Below are positions 1 through 6,932 of a DNA stretch of 17,100 nt, in pieces. The notes below the pieces were generated by a model. That model was not told where the DNA came from. It was given only the letters and a program-made list of their open reading frames with translations, and did no database searches. The stretch covers positions 1 to 17,100 of the forward strand of contig UQQF01000045.1 of the NCBI GenBank assembly GCA_900543085.1. Direction: 5' to 3'. Origin of the DNA: an uncultured Eubacteriales bacterium (GTDB lineage Bacteria; Bacillota; Clostridia; Oscillospirales; Oscillospiraceae). How positions within the stretch are numbered: the first letter of the stretch is position 1; every line of letters begins with the position of its first letter. The translations under genes and the position numbers were made by a program.

Positions 1-308
<308 letters not shown>

Positions 309-312
309 AACT

Positions 313-351
313 ACCCCGGCAAGGGACGGCGTCCCGTGCCGGGGTGTTTTT
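313..351. terminator. Intrinsic terminator between convergent genes, probably bidirectional
   Basis: A 9-bp stem, ACCCCGGCA (313-321) with TGCCGGGGT (337-345), encloses a second stem GGGAC/GTCCC (323-327/331-335). A G then T5 follow on the plus strand (346-351). On the minus strand the stem is followed by TAGTTTTAT. It can therefore end both the ABC operon and the convergent VanZ gene, whose stop codon (350-352) overlaps the T-run. Confidence 0.88.
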
Positions 352-1708
352 ATGCCATGCCGAGCGGGATATGTATCTCGCAGCCTCCGCCGTGCAGCGT
401 GAGAATGGGTCGGTAGGTGCCCTTGCTGTCCAGGGAGTAGATGACCTCCGCGCGCTCTATGTGCACCTCGCCCTCGGGCAGAGTGTCCCAGCAGGAGTAG
501 TCGCCGCGGTGCAGTATGGTCTCGCACTCCGCGGCGCTCAGCGGCTGAGCCGAGCCTATGGCCGAGAGATCGTAAATGGCGTAGCGGATGCGCGCAAGGC
601 CGTCTTCTGTGACCGCGACCGACACCTCTCCGCCTTTGCCGTCCGTGGGCTTGAGCGTGAAGATATAGCTATATTCGTCGGCGGACAGATCCGCGCCCTC
701 CGGGATCTCCACGCCCCAGTCCAGGGCGGAGGCGCGCAGCTCGTCCTCGGTGAGGCCGGGCTTTAGCTCGTGCCCGCTCTGCCGGACGGTGTAGTCCTCC
801 ATTTCTATCTCGCGGCCTGCGTAGTGGTAGATGCACATGCGCTGCTGGGAGCTGTCGCGGAACCACGCGGACTCGTCGTAGAGGTCCTCGGAGTCTATCT
901 CCGTGCCGAAGCGCGCAAAGAACGCGGCGGCGTATTCGCGCGCATCGTCCAGCGTCCCGGTCTCGGCGGTGTAGACGGGCAAGTCCTGCGCCGTGAGGCC
1001 GGAGATGAAGCCCGCCGCCTCGTCCGAGAAGCTGACTTCGCCCGTCACCGGCTGACCGTAATACACGTCGTATGTACCCTCGCCGTAGGGCGTGGCGCCG
1101 TAGACCGCCCAGGCGGCGAAGGGCGGGGTCAGGCACAGCAGCGTTAGCACGAGCGCAAGCGTCCCGCGCCCCGGCTTCCGGGCGCGAAAGCCCATGCAGC
1201 AGCGAGCCAGGGCGAAGCCGCAGACGGTGCCGAGGGTGTTGTTGAACAGGTCGTCCACGTCGGCTATGCCCAGCCCGAACAGGTACTGCAAGACCTCGAC
1301 CAGCAGGGAGGTCAGCGCGCCGAGCGGTATAACGAGCCAGCGCTTCCTGCTCTCGCCGAAGGGCAGGGCGAAGAAAAAACCGAACGGCACGAAGATGAGT
1401 ATGTTCATCAGCTCGTTGAGAAAGCCGTGGGAGGTGAAGCTGCGCGTGAGCTGCCTGTAGCCGTAAAACAGCTCAAAGTTGGTCCCGGCGTAGTAGCTGC
1501 CGCCATGGCCGCTGCGCAGCACGAGCAGGAACAAGATCGCAAAGAGGTAGGACGCGGAGACGAACAGCCAGACCTTCCAGCCCCTGGACAGGCTGCGCCC
1601 CCGCCGTTTGAGCAGAGCGGCCACGATCAAATACGCCAGAGCGCCCAGTATGAGCGCCGCAATCAAGGCCGGCATGTAGTATATCAACAAGCTGATAAAG
1701 GTTCTCAT
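350..1708 (-). CDS. VanZ-family membrane protein with a large C-terminal extracytoplasmic domain
   Basis: The 452-residue protein has about six hydrophobic segments in residues 1-205. Two N-terminal helices lie near residues 4-33 and 45-67. The VanZ-like core follows, with NELMNILIFVPFGF near 99-112 and then EVLQ, DVDDLFNNTLG and a further helix. A last helix lies near 183-204. About 245 mostly hydrophilic residues of unknown family follow, probably outside the membrane. VanZ proteins are small membrane proteins; the founding member raises teicoplanin resistance, but most homologues have unknown roles. The typical family length is 150-200, so the C-terminal half is an addition. The start at 1708 follows AGGAG with 7-nt spacing. 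It lies 100 bp downstream of a second VanZ gene, with a terminator between them and no clear promoter of its own. The role is unknown; the family call is firm. Confidence 0.85.
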   Translation of the reverse strand: MRTFISLLIYYMPALIAALILGALAYLIVAALLKRRGRSLSRGWKVWLFVSASYLFAILFLLVLRSGHGGSYYAGTNFELFYGYRQLTRSFTSHGFLNELMNILIFVPFGFFFALPFGESRKRWLVIPLGALTSLLVEVLQYLFGLGIADVDDLFNNTLGTVCGFALARCCMGFRARKPGRGTLALVLTLLCLTPPFAAWAVYGATPYGEGTYDVYYGQPVTGEVSFSDEAAGFISGLTAQDLPVYTAETGTLDDAREYAAAFFARFGTEIDSEDLYDESAWFRDSSQQRMCIYHYAGREIEMEDYTVRQSGHELKPGLTEDELRASALDWGVEIPEGADLSADEYSYIFTLKPTDGKGGEVSVAVTEDGLARIRYAIYDLSAIGSAQPLSAAECETILHRGDYSCWDTLPEGEVHIERAEVIYSLDSKGTYRPILTLHGGGCEIHIPLGMA

Positions 1709-1772
1709 GGCTGTCTCCTCTCCGGTATGTGGTGTGCTTGTGACGCCCCCGGAGCCGGAAATGTTCCCAAAA

Positions 1773-1804
1773 ATCCCCGGGTCGTATCGAAACGACCCGG
1801 GGAT
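1773..1804 (-). terminator. Intrinsic terminator after the short VanZ gene
   Basis: Read on the minus strand, a perfect 13-bp stem (1792-1804 with 1773-1785, core CCCCGGGTCGT) and a 6-nt loop run directly into five T residues (plus-strand A-run 1769-1773). It starts 4 bp past the stop codon of the upstream VanZ gene and lies between the two VanZ genes, so the downstream one depends on read-through or on an unrecognised promoter. Confidence 0.9.
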
Positions 1805-1808
1805 CGGT

Positions 1809-2336
1809 CTATCTGGGGATGCCCTCGTCCAGCTTGAGCAGGATGGGGCGGGAGAGCCGGAAAAGTATATATCCTATGACTCCGCCGGCGGTGTTCATTA
1901 TAAGGTCGGTGACGTCGGCTGCGCGCCTTCCGGCAGCCGCTCCCCAGCAGTAGAGGAACTGCACGCACTCGATCATCAGACTGGCGAGGAGGCTCAGCAG
2001 AAATACTTTTATGATCCCGCGCTTTTTCAGCGTGGGCAGCAGGAAGCCCATGGGCAGGAACATGATGCAGTTGAGGACTATCCCGCTCTGGGCGCCAAGG
2101 TAGCCGCGCTTGAGGTCGCGGAAGGGCTCCAGGTTTATTTCTTCCAGGGCGTTTCCGTTCGCGCCGGGTAGGACAAGCTGGAAGGGCATGAGTGTCACGC
2201 ATATCACCATGCAGACGTAGAGGTAAAACAGAGTGAACCACACCCGGTAGCGGCCGTCGCGCTTTTTAAGGCGCAGCTTGTAGATAAGCGCGTATACGGC
2301 GGCCAGCAGCGCAAAGTCAAAAATCAGGTCGAACAT
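1809..2336 (-). CDS. VanZ-family membrane protein (short form)
   Basis: The 175-residue protein has the normal VanZ length. Hydrophobic segments lie near residues 3-20, 34-52, 85-100, 113-130 and 150-165. The VanZ landmarks are present in order: a conserved MPF following helix 2, an N-x-x-x-F-x-P-x-G-F segment (NCIMFLPMGF), IECVQF, and D-x-T-D-L-I-M-N-T-x-G-G. The protein is expected in the cytoplasmic membrane; no reaction is established for the family beyond a link to glycopeptide (teicoplanin) tolerance in vanA clusters. There are no vanRSHAX genes here, so a resistance role should not be assumed. The ATG at 2336 is preceded by AAAGGA at 6-nt spacing. A sigma-A-like promoter lies upstream and a strong terminator follows. 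It is a paralogue of the longer VanZ gene downstream. Confidence 0.88.
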   Translation of the reverse strand: MFDLIFDFALLAAVYALIYKLRLKKRDGRYRVWFTLFYLYVCMVICVTLMPFQLVLPGANGNALEEINLEPFRDLKRGYLGAQSGIVLNCIMFLPMGFLLPTLKKRGIIKVFLLSLLASLMIECVQFLYCWGAAAGRRAADVTDLIMNTAGGVIGYILFRLSRPILLKLDEGIPR

Positions 2337-2368
2337 GACGAGTCCTTTCGTAAGGGAAATGCCCGACT

Positions 2369-2397
2369 ATGATAACACACCGCATGTTACAGGTCAA
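2369..2397 (-). promoter_or_regulatory. Sigma-A-type promoter for the short VanZ gene
   Basis: On the minus strand TTGACC (2392-2397) is followed after exactly 17 bp by TATCAT (2369-2374). Each box matches the consensus at five of six positions. The predicted transcript begins about 25 nt before the start codon at 2336. Confidence 0.65.
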
Positions 2398-2461
2398 GCG
2401 CCGGGACCGACCGCACGGCGCGAGGGGCGTACCCTCCGAGCGTGGAAAGCACGATCGAGTA

Positions 2462-3169
2462 TCACTCCAGCCACTCCCGCAGCGTGGCTATCGCGCGCCG
2501 CTCCAGCCGCGAGACCTGCACCTGGGAGACGCCTATGACCCGGGCGGCGGCGTCCTGGGTCATGTCGTGGAAATAGCGCAGGGAGATGACCTGCCTTTCC
2601 CGCTCCGGCAGGTGGTCTATGGCCTCGCGCAGCGAGACGCGCTCGAGCACGCGCTCGGTCTCGCTGTCGTCGCCGAGCAGCTGCTCCAGGGTGAAGCCGT
2701 CCTCGCCGGACTCGCGCTGCAGACTCTCGGCGGGGCTGGCGGCGGTCTCTGCCACGGCGATGTCCTCGGGGGTTAAGCCCGTCTCGGCGGACAGCTCGCT
2801 GAGCGTCGGCTCGCGCCCGAAGCGCTGCTCCAGCGTCTGGCGCGCGGAGCGTATGGCCATGGCGCGCTCCTTCAGCCCGCGAGAGACCTTCACGGAGCCG
2901 TCGTCGCGCAGGAAGCGGCGTATCTCGCCGGAGATCTTGGGCACGGCGTAGGTGGAAAACTGTGTGCCGTAGCTCTCGTCATAGCCGGCGATGGCCTTCA
3001 AAAAGCCCACGCAGCCGAGCTGATAGAGGTCGTCCGAGTCCACCCCACGCCCGAAAAACCGGCGCGCCACGCTCCAGATGAGGCCGGAGTTGTCGTTGAC
3101 CAGCTTTTCCGCGGCCTCGCGGTCGCCCTCCCGGGCCGAGCGCAGGCAGCTGAGCGCCTCGTCCGTCAT
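2462..3169 (-). CDS. sigF: RNA polymerase sporulation sigma factor SigF
   Basis: The 235-residue sigma-70 family factor has region 2 near residues 25-95 (DLYQLGCVGFLKAI, then FSTYAVPKISGEIRRFLRDD), region 3 in the middle, and region 4 at residues ~185-230 (LPERERQVISLRYF, then the VSQVQVSRLERR helix-turn-helix). These are the features of the SigF/SigG group. In Bacillus and Clostridium SigF directs the first forespore-specific transcription programme, and it is held inactive by SpoIIAB until SpoIIAA releases it. Gene order fixes the identity: it is the third gene of spoIIAA-spoIIAB-sigF, and its ATG overlaps the SpoIIAB stop codon by 4 bp (ATGA, 3166-3169), so its translation is coupled. No intrinsic terminator was found after the stop. 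Confidence 0.96.
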   Translation of the reverse strand: MTDEALSCLRSAREGDREAAEKLVNDNSGLIWSVARRFFGRGVDSDDLYQLGCVGFLKAIAGYDESYGTQFSTYAVPKISGEIRRFLRDDGSVKVSRGLKERAMAIRSARQTLEQRFGREPTLSELSAETGLTPEDIAVAETAASPAESLQRESGEDGFTLEQLLGDDSETERVLERVSLREAIDHLPERERQVISLRYFHDMTQDAAARVIGVSQVQVSRLERRAIATLREWLE

Positions 3170-3603
3170 GCCCTTGTCCGGCGTGCGATGGTTCTGCGCA
3201 TGGTCACGGTGGTGCCCTTGCCTGGCTTGGAGCGGACGGTCAGCTTGTCCATGAAGCTCTCCATGATGGTGAAGCCCATGCCGCTGCGCTCCTCGCCGCC
3301 CGTGGTGAACAGCGGCTCGCGCGCCCTGGCCACGTCCTCTATGCCCCGGCCGGAGTCCTTGACGGATATCTCCAGCGTGTCGCCGCCGAGTATGCGTAGG
3401 CGCATGGTCACCTTGCCCAGGCTGTCGGGGTAGGCGTGGACGATGCAGTTGGTCACTGCCTCGCTGACCGCGGTCTTGATGTCGCCCAGCTCGTCCATCG
3501 TGGGGTCGAGCTGCGCGGCGAAGGCCGCCGCCGCGGCGCGCGCGAAGCCCTCGTTCACGCTGCGGCTGGGGAATTCAAATTTTATGTAGTTTTCCGCCTT
3601 CAT
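3166..3603 (-). CDS. spoIIAB: Anti-sigma F factor SpoIIAB (serine kinase)
   Basis: The 145-residue GHKL-family protein binds SigF and phosphorylates SpoIIAA with ATP. Its ATP site is visible: the N-box EAVTNCIVHAY (residues ~48-58), a G1 box DSGRGIED, and a G2 box GMGFTIM near residue 115. The length equals that of the Bacillus protein (~146). The start used is ATG 3603, which gives MKAENYIKFEFPS, the usual N-terminus; a longer upstream frame reads into spoIIAA and is spurious. The start overlaps the spoIIAA stop in an ATGA (3600-3603), and the end overlaps the sigF start in the same way. This tight coupling fits the need for near-stoichiometric SpoIIAA, SpoIIAB and SigF. Confidence 0.95.
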   Translation of the reverse strand: MKAENYIKFEFPSRSVNEGFARAAAAAFAAQLDPTMDELGDIKTAVSEAVTNCIVHAYPDSLGKVTMRLRILGGDTLEISVKDSGRGIEDVARAREPLFTTGGEERSGMGFTIMESFMDKLTVRSKPGKGTTVTMRRTIARRTRA

Positions 3604-3920
3604 TGCCTGCTTCCTCCTCTTACGGGTATCATCCGCTCTATGCCCGAGGCGTCGAGCACCCTGAGCGGCTGCTTGGCCGGGTTCGCTATGCTCGCGCGTC
3701 CGCCGCACTGGCGCATACGCCGGTCGGTCTTGAGTATCAGCGCTATGCCGGACGAGTCCATGAACGTCAGCGCCGACATGTCCAGCACCGCGTCGCGGGG
3801 CATGTACTCGTCAAGCAGGCGCTCTATCGCCTCCATGCCCTCCCGCGCGCCGTGGTGGTCCAGCTCTCCGGCGAGATGTATGATGAGACGGCCGGAGCCG
3901 TAATCAGCCGTAATCTGCAT
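3600..3920 (-). CDS. spoIIAA: Anti-sigma F factor antagonist SpoIIAA
   Basis: This is a 106-residue STAS-domain protein. LAGELDHHGA near residues 16-25 and FMDSSGIALIL near 53-63 are the two classic SpoIIAA signatures. The serine equivalent to Bacillus Ser58, the site phosphorylated by SpoIIAB and dephosphorylated by SpoIIE, is Ser56 by my alignment. Unphosphorylated SpoIIAA binds SpoIIAB and frees SigF in the forespore. It is the first gene of the operon; an AGGAGGG lies 7 nt before ATG 3920. In Bacillus this operon is transcribed by SigH, but I could not identify a convincing SigH promoter in the 180 bp upstream. Confidence 0.95.
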   Translation of the reverse strand: MQITADYGSGRLIIHLAGELDHHGAREGMEAIERLLDEYMPRDAVLDMSALTFMDSSGIALILKTDRRMRQCGGRASIANPAKQPLRVLDASGIERMIPVRGGSRQ

Positions 3921-4018
3921 TTGTACGCCCTCCTTTGCTTAATTTTACGTTATGCGCATCGCGAATCCGCGCGAAGCGAGTCGGCGGCGCAGAAAAAGAC
4001 ATGTTGCTGTTTTGAGGT

Positions 4019-4047
4019 AATTATTTATCGTTATTCAATAAATAATT
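4019..4047. repeat. AT-rich inverted repeat between spoIIA and the DUF2975 gene
   Basis: AATTATTTAT (4019-4028) is repeated exactly in inverse as ATAAATAATT (4038-4047), with a 9-nt centre. It is the only strongly AT-rich stretch in this GC-rich area. It ends 1 bp before the -35 box of the plus-strand promoter and lies ~100 bp upstream of spoIIAA, so it may be an operator. This is inference from position. Confidence 0.5.
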
Positions 4048-4048
4048 C

Positions 4049-4077
4049 TTGCAATTCGATGTAGTGCGTGTTATACT
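4049..4077 (+). promoter_or_regulatory. Sigma-A-type promoter for the DUF2975 operon
   Basis: TTGCAA (4049-4054), a 17-bp spacer and TATACT (4072-4077). The start codon is at 4101, giving a leader of only ~17 nt that contains the AAAGGCGG ribosome binding site. Confidence 0.68.
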
Positions 4078-4100
4078 CGGCGTGAAAGGCGGTGCTTTTT

Positions 4101-4580
4101 ATGAAACAAAAGGGGCTATCTGTCTGGCTGAGGGCGGTGCTGTGCTTCGGGGGGCTGTTTATACTTTTCCTCGCGCTGGTGCTGATACCGAGGCTGGGGC
4201 AGCACGTCGTGCTGGACTATCCCGAGCTGGAGCACATGTACCTGCCGTGCCTTATATTTTTCTGGGTGACCGCAGCGGTTGCGCTCATTTTTATCGTGCT
4301 GGTGTGGAAGATAGCGGTGGAGATAGGCCGCGACAACAGCTTCTGCCATGAAAACGCCAGGCGGCTGAGCATCTGCGGCAACCTTGCGCTTGCGGACACC
4401 GTGCTGTATCTCGCCGCGGGCTGCGTGCTGGGGTTCATGCACCTGCTGCACATCACCTTGCTGATAGCCGGGATAGTGATCTGCTCCATCGGCGTGGCAG
4501 TGGCCGTCTGCTGCGCGGCGCTCTCGCATCTGACGCGCAAGGCGGCGGACATGCAGAGCGAGAACGACCTCACGGTCTGA
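4101..4580 (+). CDS. DUF2975 family membrane protein
   Basis: The 159-residue protein has four predicted membrane helices near residues 10-30, 48-70, 95-115 and 118-142, with a cytoplasmic EIGRDNSFCHENARRL-type loop between helices 2 and 3; this is the DUF2975 layout (YoaS-like). The function is unknown. Family members are usually encoded directly before a small YozG-type Cro/C1 repressor, as here. The start chosen is ATG 4101, behind AAAGGCGG; a GTG at 4092 in the same frame would add only three residues and would overlap that ribosome binding site. The stop (TGA 4578-4580) lies 8 bp before the next gene. The ribosome binding site for the regulator (GAGGTG) overlaps it. Confidence 0.85.
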   Translation: MKQKGLSVWLRAVLCFGGLFILFLALVLIPRLGQHVVLDYPELEHMYLPCLIFFWVTAAVALIFIVLVWKIAVEIGRDNSFCHENARRLSICGNLALADTVLYLAAGCVLGFMHLLHITLLIAGIVICSIGVAVAVCCAALSHLTRKAADMQSENDLTV

Positions 4581-4588
4581 GGTGCGGC

Positions 4589-4795
4589 ATGATAAGGATC
4601 AACCTGGACGTAATGCTCGCAAAGCGCAAGATGAGCCTGACGGAGCTGTCCGAGCGGGTGGGCATCACCATGGCCAACCTCTCCGTGCTCAAGACAGGGA
4701 AGGCTAAGGCCGTGCGCTTTACCACGCTGGACGCGCTGTGCCGCGCCCTGGACTGCCAGCCGGGGGACATATTGGAGTACGTGGTTGAAGAATAG
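4589..4795 (+). CDS. Small Cro/C1-type HTH transcriptional regulator (YozG-like)
   Basis: This 68-residue protein is a single helix-turn-helix domain and little else: INLDVMLAKRKMSLTELSERVGITMANLSVLKTGKAKAV at residues 3-41, then FTTLDALCRALDCQPGDILEYV. The sequence matches the short YozG-like XRE family that accompanies DUF2975 proteins. It probably binds DNA as a dimer and may repress its own operon, for which the AT-rich inverted repeat at 4019-4047 is a candidate site. The membrane partner may control its activity, but that is only inferred from the conserved pairing. GAGGTG lies 4 nt before the ATG. The DUF4173-type gene follows in the same orientation, 32 bp on from its stop. Confidence 0.88.
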   Translation: MIRINLDVMLAKRKMSLTELSERVGITMANLSVLKTGKAKAVRFTTLDALCRALDCQPGDILEYVVEE

Positions 4796-4827
4796 GGCGG
4801 CAGCGCCCGGTAAAGGAGGAGATCACT

Positions 4828-6264
4828 ACGGAGAACACCGGAACTGAGCGCCGGTTTTCGGCGCAGGATTGGATGATACTTGCCCTGGGTCTTGTCCTGG
4901 CTCTGCTGTGGCGGGAAGTGTTTTCGCTGGAGAGCATAATGGAGGGCGTCCCGGCGCTGGGCGCGGCCGTGTTCACGCTGTGCGCCTGGGCGGCGGCGCT
5001 GCTGGCCATGGGCAGGCGCGCCAGGTGGACGAAGGCGAACATATACGCCTCCGTGTGCATACTGGCTCTGGGCGTGAGCTGCGCCTTTCAGCCGGATCAC
5101 ATCATCCGCCTGCTCAGCTTTCTTGTTATACTCGCGGGCAGTGTGCTCGCCTACCTCGCGCTGTCGGGCGTGGAGCGCTGCGCCATCACCGACGCGCGAA
5201 TACTGCCCGACGCATTCGTGGACACCTTCCGCGGCCTCTTTAAGAACTGGGGCGCGCCGTTCAGAGCCGTGGGCGCGCTCGCGCCCGGCGACAAGAAGTC
5301 GCTGGGCGGCGTGGCTCTGGGCGTGCTGATAGCCGCGCCTATCCTGATAATTGTCATAAGCGGGCTGTCCTCGGCCGACGCGGTGTTCGACTCGGTCTTT
5401 TCCGGGGCGGTAGACTGGCTCGACAGCCTGGACATATTCACCACGATATGGCGAGCACTGTGGACTGTGCTGCTCGCGCTGGCGTTTTTCTCGGCGCTCT
5501 ACTTCCTGCGCCACCAGCCTCAGCGCCTGGAGTCGGACATGGAGCCTTTGCGCCTGCCGGTGAGCGCGCTTATAACGGTGCTGGCGCTGCTGGTGCTGAT
5601 TTGCGGCGTCTTTGCGGCGATACAGTTCCGCTATCTGTTCGGCGGCGAGGAGGCGGCGGCCATGTCGGGCGGCTGGGCGGAGTACGCGCGCAGCGGGTTC
5701 TTCGTGCTAATCCGCGTCGCCGCCGTGGTCTGCTGCGCGGCGCTCGGCTGCTCGCGCGCCAGCCGGGAGAACGTGGCGGCGAGGGTGCTGTCCGTCGTGC
5801 TGGTGCTGCTCTCGCTGGTCATGCTGGCCTCCGCCGCCTACAGGCTGCACCTTTACGTGTCCGCCTACGGCCTGAGCGTCACGCGCGTGATGGCGGTCTG
5901 GGCTATAGCCGCCGTGGGCGTGTGCCTGGTGCTCGTGGGCGTGAAGTCGCTGACCTCGACCTTCAGGTTCTGGCCGTGGGCGGCCGCGATAGTGCTGGCG
6001 ATGTGGACGCTGTTCTCCTTCGTGAACGTCCACGCGCTGGTGGCGCGGTACAATGTAGACGCCTACCTGGACGGGAGGCTGGAGACGGTGGACGTGGAGT
6101 ATCTGAAATACCTGTCCCCGTCCGCGCTGGAGCCGCTTTACGACCTGCGCGCCGCGGTCGAAAACGGCGAGGCCGGTTCGGAGCTGTCCGTGCCGCTGGA
6201 CGACGCGATAGAGTGGCTGGAAAACTGGGAAGCCAGGAGATGGACGGCGATAGTGCTCAGATGA
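4828..6264 (+). CDS. DUF4173/DUF4153-type polytopic membrane protein, likely ACG start
   Basis: About 478 residues with 10-12 hydrophobic segments covering most of residues 15-410, and a short charged C-terminal tail. The segment FGGEEAAAMSGGWAEYARSGFF (two-thirds along), followed by RLHLYVSAYGLSVTR and later ARYNVDAY, is characteristic of the DUF4173 (DUF4153-like) family of unknown function. The first ATG in frame is at 4873 and has only a weak AGGA 4 nt upstream. A perfect AGGAGG at 4814-4819 sits 8 nt before an in-frame ACG at 4828, and no ATG, GTG or TTG lies between them in frame. I therefore place the start at the ACG and leave 4873 as the alternative. It is the third gene of the DUF2975-regulator operon. 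Confidence 0.8.
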   Translation, partial: TENTGTERRFSAQDWMILALGLVLALLWREVFSLESIMEGVPALGAAVFTLCAWAAALLAMGRRARWTKANIYASVCILALGVSCAFQPDHIIRLLSFLVILAGSVLAYLALSGVERCAITDARILPDAFVDTFRGLFKNWGAPFRAVGALAPGDKKSLGGVALGVLIAAPILIIVISGLSSADAVFDSVFSGAVDWLDSLDIFTTIWRALWTVLLALAFFSALYFLRHQPQRLESDMEPLRLPVSALITVLALLVLICGVFAAIQFRYLFGGEEAAAMSGGWAEYARSGFFVLIRVAAVVCCAALGCSRASRENVAARVLSVVLVLLSLVMLASAAYRLHLYVSAYGLSVTRVMAVWAIAAVGVCLVLVGVKSLTSTFRFWPWAAAIVLAMWTLFSFVNVHALVARYNVDAYLDGRLETVDVEYLKYLSPSALEPLYDLRAAVENGEAGSELSVPLDDAIEWLENWEARRWTAIVLR

Positions 6265-6268
6265 GTAA

Positions 6269-6300
6269 TGCCCCCGGGAAGCAAAAGCTTCCCGGGGGCA
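6269..6300. terminator. Strong hairpin between convergent genes, no T-run
   Basis: A perfect 14-bp stem (6269-6282 with 6287-6300, core CCCCCGGGAAGC) closes on an AAAA loop. It starts 4 bp past the stop of the DUF4173-type gene and lies between it and the convergent TetR gene. Neither strand has a proper T-run after it, so termination may be inefficient or aided by other factors; it would also protect the 3' ends of both mRNAs. Confidence 0.6.
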
Positions 6301-6323
6301 AACCCGTTTGCGGGCCGGAGATG

Positions 6324-6932
6324 TCAATCAGGCGCCGCTATTCCGAACAGAAGAAAATCCAAAACCCGGTGGGCGGCGGCCTCAAAGCTTAACGGCGAGC
6401 CGTCTGTGAGCCTGGAGAGCAGCTCCGGGAGCAGCCCCTCGGCGGCGTCGAACCAGAGCATGGCGTCGCGCTCGCTGACGCCCTCGCGCAGGCGCACCAG
6501 CTTCAGCAGCGAGGACAGGAGCCGCAGGTTGCACTCTTTTACCGGCGCTCGCAGCCGGCTTATCTCCTCCGCAAGCTGGGGCGGCGTCCGCAGCATCGCG
6601 TCCTCGAACACAACGCGCATGTTGCGGTTCTCGGCGAAGAAGCGCTCCCTGGTCATGAAAAAGCCGGAGAGCAGCTCGCCGGCGCTGCCGGCGCTCGCCC
6701 CGGCGAGATACTCGTCCAGGCGCGCGGCCAGAGCCGTGAACATGGCTCGGACGCACTCGCAAAAGAGCTCGTCCTTGCCGGTGTAGTAGTGGTACATCAG
6801 TCCCTTGGAGATGCCGCCGCGGGCGCATACGCCGTCTACAGTGGCGGAGGCGTAGCCGCGCTCGCCGAATTCGGCTAGTGCGGCGTCCAATATAGCGGCA
6901 AGGCTCTTTTGCCTGCGCTCAGTGCGAGTCAT
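6324..6932 (-). CDS. TetR family transcriptional regulator
   Basis: The 202-residue regulator has an N-terminal TetR helix-turn-helix at residues ~9-55 (ILDAALAEFGERGYASATVDGVCARGG, then ISKGLMYHYYTGKDELF). The remaining all-helical domain would bind an unknown ligand. Its ATG overlaps the stop of the antiporter gene by 4 bp (6929-6932), so the two are co-transcribed and coupled. Two near-identical dyad sites cover the operon promoter (8213-8228 and 8248-8263). The likely scheme is that it represses its own operon and is released by a compound or ionic stress that the antiporter relieves. The ligand is not predictable from sequence. Confidence 0.92.
   Translation of the reverse strand: MTRTERRQKSLAAILDAALAEFGERGYASATVDGVCARGGISKGLMYHYYTGKDELFCECVRAMFTALAARLDEYLAGASAGSAGELLSGFFMTRERFFAENRNMRVVFEDAMLRTPPQLAEEISRLRAPVKECNLRLLSSLLKLVRLREGVSERDAMLWFDAAEGLLPELLSRLTDGSPLSFEAAAHRVLDFLLFGIAAPD

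Noticed and set aside
350..2336. Glycopeptide resistance cluster because of the two VanZ-family genes
   Set aside because: No vanH, vanA, vanX, vanR or vanS homologue is present; VanZ-family proteins are common in Clostridia without resistance roles.
3921..4090. SigH promoter for the spoIIA operon
   Set aside because: A GAAT and an AAGAATT occur on the minus strand, but the gap between them is far too short for the 11-12 bp expected. No other pairing was convincing.
4570..5514. 314-codon open frame on the minus strand
   Set aside because: Its Arg/Gln/His-rich translation is opposite the small regulator and the DUF4173-type gene, both of which have recognisable family motifs.
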